A stretch of DNA of 64,000 nt. Origin: Rosistilla oblonga. Its GTDB lineage: Bacteria; Planctomycetota; Planctomycetia; Pirellulales; Pirellulaceae. This document shows positions 7,830 through 14,460 of the stretch, in pieces. The position numbers and the translations under genes are program-made. The stretch is from positions 2,294,001 through 2,358,000 of the forward strand of contig NZ_CP036292.1 in NCBI RefSeq assembly GCF_007751715.1, read 5' to 3'. Every line of letters starts with the position of its first letter. Position 1 is the stretch's first letter. The notes below the pieces were generated by a model that worked only from the letters and a program-made list of their open reading frames with translations, ran no database searches and was not told the origin of the DNA.

Positions 7830-8450
7830 CTAGCCCTTGGCAGCTTCGTCTTCGGCACCCACCGGTGGCTTGGTCAAAATGTCGTCGACGATTCCGTATT
7901 CCTTGGCGGCTTGAGCGGTTAAGAAGAAGTCGCGATCGGTATCGTGAGCGATCTTTTCCACTGTCTGCCCGGTGTGTTCAGCCAGGATTCCGTTCAGGAC
8001 GTCGCGATAACGCAAGATCTCGTTGGCATGGATCTCGATGTCGCTGATCTGACCACCCACGCCGCCAGCGGGTTGGTGCATCATCACGCGTGAATGAGGC
8101 AATGCGTAACGTTTGCCCTTGGTTCCACCGACCAACAACACAGCTCCACCGCTGGCCGCTTGGCCGACACAGTAGGTTGCGATCGGGCACGACAGCATCT
8201 GCATCGTGTCGTAGATCGCTAGCGTTGCGATCACGTCGCCACCTGGCGAATTGATGTAGAAGTGAACGTCTTTGCGACGGTTTTCACTTTGCAGATAAAG
8301 CAGTTTCATAACCACTTCATTTGCGTTGCCGGTATGGATCTCGCCTTGCAAAAAGACGATTCGGTTTTCCAGTAACAAATCCCCAAGCGTCAGCTGACGT
8401 TGGCGTTGCACGCTTTGGTAGGAATGGGAATTCCAGATCTCTTGATTCAT
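7830..8450 (-). CDS. clpP: ATP-dependent Clp protease proteolytic subunit (paralogue 2)
   Basis: A 206-residue ClpP paralogue. The triad is complete: Ser in GQAASGGA, His in MMHQPAGG, Asp in DTDRDFFL. Compared with paralogue 1, the Met after the catalytic Ser is Gly, and the N-terminus is replaced by a Gln-rich sequence (HSYQSVQRQRQLTLGD). The C-terminus carries an acidic tail (VGAEDEAAKG). The ATG at 8450 is preferred over an in-frame TTG at 8465 because AAGGCG lies just before it. Two-paralogue ClpP systems elsewhere form mixed rings; whether these two do is unknown. Confidence 0.94.
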   Translation of the reverse strand: MNQEIWNSHSYQSVQRQRQLTLGDLLLENRIVFLQGEIHTGNANEVVMKLLYLQSENRRKDVHFYINSPGGDVIATLAIYDTMQMLSCPIATYCVGQAASGGAVLLVGGTKGKRYALPHSRVMMHQPAGGVGGQISDIEIHANEILRYRDVLNGILAEHTGQTVEKIAHDTDRDFFLTAQAAKEYGIVDDILTKPPVGAEDEAAKG

Positions 8451-8625
8451 GGGGCGCCTTCGCAAGTGGGACAGTAATTCGTCTGCTTTATGATTGCTAA
8501 TTCACAGTCGGTGGCAAGGTGGGGTATCGGCACCGACACCGCAAACGCATTAGATTCTTTACCGTTTCGAAATGCCTGCATTTAACGACAGCGCGACACC
8601 TGCCTCGACTTGCCGTCGCAACCAA

Positions 8626-8668
8626 CGCAAAAGATCCTTGTCTCAGCGGTCGGCTGAAACAAGGATCT
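8626..8668 (-). terminator. Rho-independent terminator for the Gly/Arg-rich protein gene
   Basis: AGATCCTTGT at 8632-8641 pairs perfectly with ACAAGGATCT at 8659-8668, and an inner TCAGC/GCTGA stem extends it. On the minus strand the stem is followed by TTTT. It lies downstream of the gene ending at 8709. Confidence 0.85.
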
Positions 8669-8708
8669 CGCGATTTTCGGCTGGGGGAGTTGTCACCCAA
8701 CTAGCGGA

Positions 8709-9551
8709 CTATTCGTTCGACGATTCGGGACGTTGGCGCCCACCGCGGCGTTGTCCGCCACCTTCACCGCCGCGTTCTCCACGTCCGCCGCGGCCACCCG
8801 CTTCACCACCGCGGCCACCGCCAGCTCGCTGAGGCACGTCGAACTTTTCGCCTTTCAGCTTTTCAAAGTTGGCTTGTTGTTCGGTCGACAAAACCGCCAA
8901 CAGGTCACCTTCGACGCTTTTGCGAAGTTCTTCAAATTGAGCTCGCATCGCGTCGCGGTCGGGACGCTCGCCGCCTTGGTCGCCGCCGCGGCCTCGACCA
9001 GCAAACATCTCCTGCATCTTTTCACGCATCTTGGCTTGCGAAGCGGCTTGGGCTTCGGTCAGCTTGCTTTTTTGTGCGTCGGTGATCTTCAGCTCTGTCG
9101 TTACGTAATCGGAGAACAATGCGTTAACGCCTGTCATTTGAACGGCGATCTCACGCAGACGATCCATTTGTGGCGGCAGCAGGATCTGTTCCACCATCGC
9201 GTTGGACTCTTCCATCTGCGCTTCGCGTTCCTTTTGCATCTTAGCCATGTATTCGCCCCGTTCCTCTTCGGACATGTTGCGGAAATCGGGACGATCTTGG
9301 CCGCGGCGACCGTTCTCGCGATCGTTCAGCTTCTTCAATGCTTCGACCTGGTCGGGCATCAATTCGATCTCTTCGCGAACCTCTTCCGAACGCAGGGCTG
9401 CGGCGATCGGCAAGAACTTGCTGTTGCCGACTCCTCCACCGGGGCCGCCGCCGCGTCCGCCACGTCCACCACCGGGTTGAGCCAAAACAGGGGTCGCGAA
9501 CATTGCGACAGCTGCGCATACGAGCAGCGAATTTCGAGAGCGAACGAACAT
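8709..9551 (-). CDS. Secreted Gly/Arg-rich protein with helical core
   Basis: A 280-residue protein with a clear signal peptide (MFVRSRNSLLVCAAVAMF, cleavage near APVLAQ). Residues 26-45 are a Gly/Arg-rich segment. Residues 46-225 are charged and helical, with SEEVREEIELMPDQVEALKK and later KITDAQKSKLTEAQAASQ. A second Gly/Arg-rich tail starts at about 243. Helices with LxxxQ and LTxEQ spacing recall Spy/CpxP-type periplasmic proteins and similar planctomycete proteins, but the resemblance is weak and the function is unknown. It is transcribed alone, with a terminator just downstream. The low-complexity ends are encoded by CCACCGCG-type repeats. Confidence 0.8.
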   Translation of the reverse strand: MFVRSRNSLLVCAAVAMFATPVLAQPGGGRGGRGGGPGGGVGNSKFLPIAAALRSEEVREEIELMPDQVEALKKLNDRENGRRGQDRPDFRNMSEEERGEYMAKMQKEREAQMEESNAMVEQILLPPQMDRLREIAVQMTGVNALFSDYVTTELKITDAQKSKLTEAQAASQAKMREKMQEMFAGRGRGGDQGGERPDRDAMRAQFEELRKSVEGDLLAVLSTEQQANFEKLKGEKFDVPQRAGGGRGGEAGGRGGRGERGGEGGGQRRGGRQRPESSNE

Positions 9552-9814
9552 GGGCCGGACTCCAATACTTACGAAGGTTCACGCTGGTCGTGAATCGACT
9601 CAGCTGAGAAGTTTGTTTTTACACAGCTATTAACCATCCCGGCGGTCGCGGGTTTCGCATGATTTTTGCCGTTTTCCAAAATCTTCGGTTCCGTCGCCGA
9701 AAACGCCCGGCACGAGTTTTCATTTGCTTTGGCCACCGAATCGACGCAGAATGAGCGGACTCGATCCACCACTCGTCCGATTTCTGCGAATCCGCTCTTG
9801 GGGAGTTCACCGCC

Positions 9815-10960
9815 ATGTCCATGCTCTTTCGCTCGCTGGCCCTCCTGCTTCTCGCCGTTCCGCTAGCCGCGTCGCCCGCGGTCGGACAATATCAAGCGCT
9901 TGCTCACGGCGAACGCGTGATCTCCGTCGGGCCGCCGATTCCGCCAAAACAGGCCGAGCCGGATAGCTCTCCGAAGCGGCTGCCTGCCCCCCCATGCACC
10001 GTCGACTGCGAAAAAGCGGCCAACCGAAACGCTCCCGCTGCGCCGGCGGCGGCTTCGACTGGCGATTCGGTGCTGCAGATCAACCGCCCGCAAAACCATG
10101 TCGATGCTGCAGTTCCAGCCGACATACCGGACGATCTCCCCGCGCCTCCCGACCTCGCGGCGCAGCTCCGCGAAGCGACAGCCAACTTTCAGCACGATCT
10201 GAACCAAGCCAATCAACGGATCGATCACCTGACGAAACAGTTGCAGTTGTGTGAACAAGCTGCCGCGAAGCAGGCCGAAGCCAAGCCAGCGTTGGAAAAA
10301 CTGCAAGCGACGATCGAGGCGATGCGGAAGGCGCACGCCGAAGAACTCGCCGCTGCCGACGTTCGCTTGAAGACCTTGGTCGATGAAATCTCCGCCGGGC
10401 TTGCGTCGAAGCGTGAGATGCAACAGCAGCGCGAGCAGGCACTGAAAAGCAAATTAGCCGAGCAGATGCAGTCGCTGCAAAAGCAAGCCGCAGCCGCCAA
10501 GATGGAAGCGGTCGCGAAAGCCAAGGAGAATCGCGAGTTGGTCGAGCAACTCGAGGTAACCCAAAAGGAACACGCTGAGCAAGCGATGGCGTTCAGCAAG
10601 CGAGCCAACGAGATGAAGGCTCTGATGATCGAAAGGTCGAAAGCCGTCGACGCGGCGAGCAAACAATCGCGTGAGCTGCGGGGGACTCTGGCGAATAAGT
10701 TGCGTGCGTTGGAGGACAGCCTGGCAACGACTGAGCTGATGAAGAAAAAGACAGCTGAATTAGAGAAGCAGTCCGCTGCGATGGAGAAGGAACATCAGGC
10801 GGCGTTGGATCAGCTGAAACAGGCGAACAAGAGAAACGAATCGCTGCAACGACGGCAGAAATCGCTCGAAAAGGAACTGACCGCACTGAAGCGGAACCGC
10901 GATTCCGACCGCCGCGACGACAAGAAACGCAAGCCAAAGAAGAAACGCGACGACAAATAG
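9815..10960 (+). CDS. Secreted coiled-coil protein
   Basis: A 381-residue protein. The signal peptide is MSMLFRSLALLLLAVPLAAS with cleavage near AVGQ. A short Pro-rich region containing the only two mature Cys (PPCTVDCEK) runs to about residue 110. From about 115 to 355 it is continuous charged coiled coil rich in Lys, Glu, Gln and Ala. The tail is strongly basic (KKRKPKKKRDDK). No enzymatic motif is visible. The large secretin-N-like gene starts 125 bases downstream on the same strand and may share a transcript, which would fit a periplasmic scaffold role. That link is inference. Confidence 0.8.
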   Translation: MSMLFRSLALLLLAVPLAASPAVGQYQALAHGERVISVGPPIPPKQAEPDSSPKRLPAPPCTVDCEKAANRNAPAAPAAASTGDSVLQINRPQNHVDAAVPADIPDDLPAPPDLAAQLREATANFQHDLNQANQRIDHLTKQLQLCEQAAAKQAEAKPALEKLQATIEAMRKAHAEELAAADVRLKTLVDEISAGLASKREMQQQREQALKSKLAEQMQSLQKQAAAAKMEAVAKAKENRELVEQLEVTQKEHAEQAMAFSKRANEMKALMIERSKAVDAASKQSRELRGTLANKLRALEDSLATTELMKKKTAELEKQSAAMEKEHQAALDQLKQANKRNESLQRRQKSLEKELTALKRNRDSDRRDDKKRKPKKKRDDK

Positions 10961-11085
10961 CCCCGTTTTTAGATAAATCTCCGCCGCGGGAACATCATCC
11001 TTTCCAGCGGCCCCGCGATTCTGCTCTCTCCGATTGACGAAGCCTCCCACCTCACTGCAGCCGAAATTCCCACGGACCGAATCTT

Positions 11086-14000
11086 ATGAATTACGCGACC
11101 TCCGAAAGGCAATTCGCGAGCGTCTTAACGAACGGCATCAAGCTGGCTCTGCTGTGTCTGATCGGTGCGACAACCGCTTTGCCGCAGCGAGCTGCCGCCC
11201 AGCAGAAAGCATTCGCTCCCGCGCAGGCTCAACCCGCCGCCCGGCCCTCTGGCGGCTCGCGGCCGCAGCCCTCTGGGAAGTCCAGCGGCCCCAAAGACTC
11301 AAAAGATGGTAAACCGGAGGACAAGGAGAAAGGCAAAGAGGAGAAGTCCGACGGCGACGCCAAGAAGGGCGAAGAGGCCAAGCCGCCGGAAGTGGTGATG
11401 CGACCGGGCGAACCGCCAGTGCCACCCGATCCGAAAGAGTTCGAACTGCGTCCCGATCCCGATGGGCGGATCCGTTTCCGATTCCGGAACCAGCCTTGGC
11501 CCGACTTCTTGCAATGGCTAAGCGATGTCGGCGGTTACAGCCTCGATTGGCAACAGATGCCCGGCGGCTATCTGAACCTGATCACCTACCGCAGCTACAC
11601 AATCACCGAGGCTCGCGATCTGGTCAATCGGTTGCTGCTGGATCGCGGCTACACGATGCTGCTGCGCGGCCAGGTGCTGTCGATCGTGAAGATCGACAAA
11701 CTCGACCCCAGCATGTTGCCGCGGGTCGAAGACGAAGCGGAGCTGATGGACCTGTCCCCCTACGATTTTGCCAAGATCACGTTCCCGCTGCCGACCAAAC
11801 TGAAAGCCGAAGCGTTGGCGGCGGATGTCAAGTCGCTGCTGAGTCCCAACGGCAAGGTGCAGCCATTGGTGTCGTCGAACCGGTTGTTGGTGATCGATGC
11901 GGTCGCCAACCTTCGCGATGTCAGTCGATTGATCAACGCCGAACACGCCGCTGCCGATTCGCATCAGGTGCCACGCGAATTTCATATCCGATACGTCCGC
12001 GCCGACTATGTCGCCGATCAAGTTATGATCCTGCTGGGCTTGGACCCCTCGTCGCGCCGCAGTCCCAATGAATTGCAAGTCGAACAGCAGCGGTTGCAGT
12101 TGTTTATGCAGATGCAGCAGAAGGGAAAAGACGTGACGAAGTTCCTGCGAGGCGACAGTGCCCCGGAGGTTTTTGTGACGGTGAACAAACGGGTCAACAG
12201 CGTTCTCGTCAACGCTCCTCCCGACGTGCTGGTGAAAATCGAACGGACGATCGAGCAGTTGGATGTCCCCAGCGGATCGGCTGGCGGCAGCCTGGTCACT
12301 GGCGAACCGGGGGAAACCGGTGGCCTTGTCGAGATGCGGCGTTACGCCTTGGTCAGCCTTAAGCCTGAATCGGTCGTGACAGCGCTCAAAGAGATCGGCG
12401 ACCTCGACCCGCGAACGATGCTGCAGATGGACGCCGATGCGAAAGTCATCTTCGCCAGCGCGACCGTTCGAGATCATGAAAAGATCAGTGCGATCATCGA
12501 CAAACTGGATGGTTCGGGACGCGAGATCGAAGTCATTTGGCTCAAGCGTCTGCCCGCCGATCAAGCGGCCGTCACGATCCACAATCTGTTGATCGGCAAG
12601 AAAGAGAAAGACGATAATCGCAACAACTATTATTACCGGCGCTACGGTGGTGGAGACGATGACGATAAGCCCGAATCGGATTTCCGTGTCGAAGCCGATA
12701 TCGAAAATAATCGCCTGCTGCTGTTCGCGAACAAAGCCGAACTCGAAGCCGTCAACAACCTGCTGGTCAAGCTGGGCGAGCTGCCGGGGGACAGCGGCAA
12801 TCCGAACACGATCCGGGTGCAGGATTCTCGGGGAGCGAAATCGACAGCCGATCTGATTCGCCAGTTGCAGCAGTTGTGGCCCGCAACCGCCAATCCGATC
12901 CGCGTCGAAGGGGAATTGCCGGCGGTGGAAGAGGAGTCCGAATCGGCACCATCCGACGAAGGTCAGCCTACGGATTCCGCAGAACAAGACAACGCCAGGA
13001 CGACCGCGGTGCCAAAGCGACCGCGAGTGCAGACCGCTGTTTTTGCGCGACCACAAGTTGCGCAAGGATCGACTGGAAACGCGGCGCAACCGCCCGCCGA
13101 CAACGAGAAAACGGCCGCTGACGACGCGAAGAATACGGGGAACGAAGCGTTGCCCCCGATCACGATCTCGATCGCCAACGATGGCCGCTTGATCTTGAGT
13201 TCTCAAGACACCGCGGCGCTCGACGCTTTGGAAGAGTTGATGCAGCGACTCTCCCCGCCTCCCAAGAAACACCGCGTTTTCTATCTGCAATACGCCTTGG
13301 CGTCGCTCGTTAAATTGAACCTCGACGAATACTTCGAGGACGAAAAATCGACCGACAGCAGCGACAATTGGATGCGTGCCTGGATGGGCATGGACTTCAA
13401 GGAAGAGTCGAAGAACAACGGTCTGGCCAGTCGTCGTCCCGTCCGGTTCATCTACGACATCGATACCAATTCGATCCTCGTCCGCGATGCCACGCCGCAG
13501 CAGATGGAGACGATTGCGGAGTTGATCGAAATCTACGACCGCGCCCCGTCGGAAGAATCGATCAGCGCCCGTCGCTTAAAAGTTTTTAAGCTCGAATACT
13601 CCGACGCCAACGTCGTCGCAGCGACGGTAAAAGATGTCTTCCGCGACCTGTTGTCCTCCAAAGATAAAGAGTTTGCCGGTGGCGGCGACAAGGAGAAACA
13701 GAGCTCGGGATCGTCGCGGACCTTCCGCATTTTCGGTGGCAACGACGATAAGGACAGTAAGCCGACGAAAGTCAAAGCGTCGTTCGAAGGTGCCTTGTCG
13801 GTCGGTGTCGATGCGCTCTCCAACACGATCATCGTTTCGGCGCAAGAGGAGTGGTTGCCCGCGATCGAAGAGATCATCCAATACATGGACCAGAACGCCA
13901 AACCCGACACGACCGTCGTGGTTCAATCGTTAAGCGTTCCGATGGATGCCAAGTCGATGCAGACTCTGGCCGACCTGCTGCGTCCCTGGCCTGGAAACAA

Positions 14001-14106
14001 GAAGCCCGAAGGGAATCAGCCGGGCAAACAGGGGAAGGAAAAGCCGAACAACAAGCAACAGCAGCCCCAACAAAACGCCACGCCGCAACCGGGCAACGAT
14101 TCCTAA
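11086..14106 (+). CDS. Secretin N-domain repeat protein lacking a pore domain
   Basis: A 1006-residue secreted protein. A signal sequence (to about residue 40, before AAAQQKAF) is followed by a Pro/Lys-rich linker (to about 110). Several alpha/beta modules then resemble the N1-type domains of GspD/PilQ secretins. Examples are FRNQPWPDFLQWLSDVGGYS near 130, FHIRYVRADYVADQVMILLG near 305, RYALVSLKPESVVTALKEIG near 420, and LKVFKLEYSDANVVAATVKD near 830. Charged low-complexity linkers separate them. The C-terminal beta-barrel secretin domain is absent; the protein ends in an Asn/Gln/Pro-rich tail. It may be a periplasmic ring or peptidoglycan-binding partner, not a channel. No other type II or IV secretion gene is adjacent. 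Confidence 0.75.
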   Translation: MNYATSERQFASVLTNGIKLALLCLIGATTALPQRAAAQQKAFAPAQAQPAARPSGGSRPQPSGKSSGPKDSKDGKPEDKEKGKEEKSDGDAKKGEEAKPPEVVMRPGEPPVPPDPKEFELRPDPDGRIRFRFRNQPWPDFLQWLSDVGGYSLDWQQMPGGYLNLITYRSYTITEARDLVNRLLLDRGYTMLLRGQVLSIVKIDKLDPSMLPRVEDEAELMDLSPYDFAKITFPLPTKLKAEALAADVKSLLSPNGKVQPLVSSNRLLVIDAVANLRDVSRLINAEHAAADSHQVPREFHIRYVRADYVADQVMILLGLDPSSRRSPNELQVEQQRLQLFMQMQQKGKDVTKFLRGDSAPEVFVTVNKRVNSVLVNAPPDVLVKIERTIEQLDVPSGSAGGSLVTGEPGETGGLVEMRRYALVSLKPESVVTALKEIGDLDPRTMLQMDADAKVIFASATVRDHEKISAIIDKLDGSGREIEVIWLKRLPADQAAVTIHNLLIGKKEKDDNRNNYYYRRYGGGDDDDKPESDFRVEADIENNRLLLFANKAELEAVNNLLVKLGELPGDSGNPNTIRVQDSRGAKSTADLIRQLQQLWPATANPIRVEGELPAVEEESESAPSDEGQPTDSAEQDNARTTAVPKRPRVQTAVFARPQVAQGSTGNAAQPPADNEKTAADDAKNTGNEALPPITISIANDGRLILSSQDTAALDALEELMQRLSPPPKKHRVFYLQYALASLVKLNLDEYFEDEKSTDSSDNWMRAWMGMDFKEESKNNGLASRRPVRFIYDIDTNSILVRDATPQQMETIAELIEIYDRAPSEESISARRLKVFKLEYSDANVVAATVKDVFRDLLSSKDKEFAGGGDKEKQSSGSSRTFRIFGGNDDKDSKPTKVKASFEGALSVGVDALSNTIIVSAQEEWLPAIEEIIQYMDQNAKPDTTVVVQSLSVPMDAKSMQTLADLLRPWPGNKKPEGNQPGKQGKEKPNNKQQQPQQNATPQPGNDS

Positions 14107-14118
14107 ATCTCAAGGAAC

Positions 14119-14367
14119 ACGCACCAGCCGCGGAGCGGCGCTCGCATAAAGCCTGGCGGCGCGAGCCCCAGGCCGGCGAATGCCCCATGCATACGCGCAT
14201 CCGATTTACAAACAAACGCACCAGCCGCGGAGCGGCGATCGCATAAAGCCTGGCGGCGCGAGCCCCAGGCCGGCAAATGCCCCAGGCATACGCGCATCCG
14301 ATTTACAAACAAACGCACCAGCCGCGGAGCGGCGATCGCATAAAGCCTGGCGGCGCCAGCCCCAGGC
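14119..14367. repeat. 97-bp tandem repeat, about 2.5 copies
   Basis: The motif GCACCAGCCGCGGAGCGGCG starts at 14121, 14218 and 14315, exactly 97 bases apart. The first two units are nearly identical over their full length; the third stops after about 50 bases. Each unit contains a GCCTGG...CCAGGC inverted repeat. There are no unique spacers, so this is not a CRISPR array. It lies between convergent genes. Confidence 0.92.
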
Positions 14368-14460
14368 ACTCAAACACCGACGCCTACCCGACCGCGACGC
14401 CGCTACTCAAACACCGACGCCTACCCGACCGCGACGCCGCTACTCAAACGCCAACGCCTG
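14368..14460. repeat. 37-bp tandem repeat reaching into a gene end
   Basis: Units beginning ACTCAAACACCGACGCCTAC start at 14368 and 14405. A third partial, diverged copy (ACTCAAACGCCAACGCCTG) starts at 14442 and forms the last codons of the minus-strand gene ending at 14440. The array directly abuts the 97-bp repeat. Confidence 0.88.

Noticed and set aside
11518-13290. Long minus-strand open frame (590 residues) across the secretin-like gene
   Set aside because: It is antisense to a well-supported gene, rich in Gln, His, Arg and Asp, without recognisable motifs. Such shadow frames are common in GC-rich genes.
14119-14367. CRISPR array
   Set aside because: The 97-bp units are contiguous with no unique spacers, and no cas gene is present.
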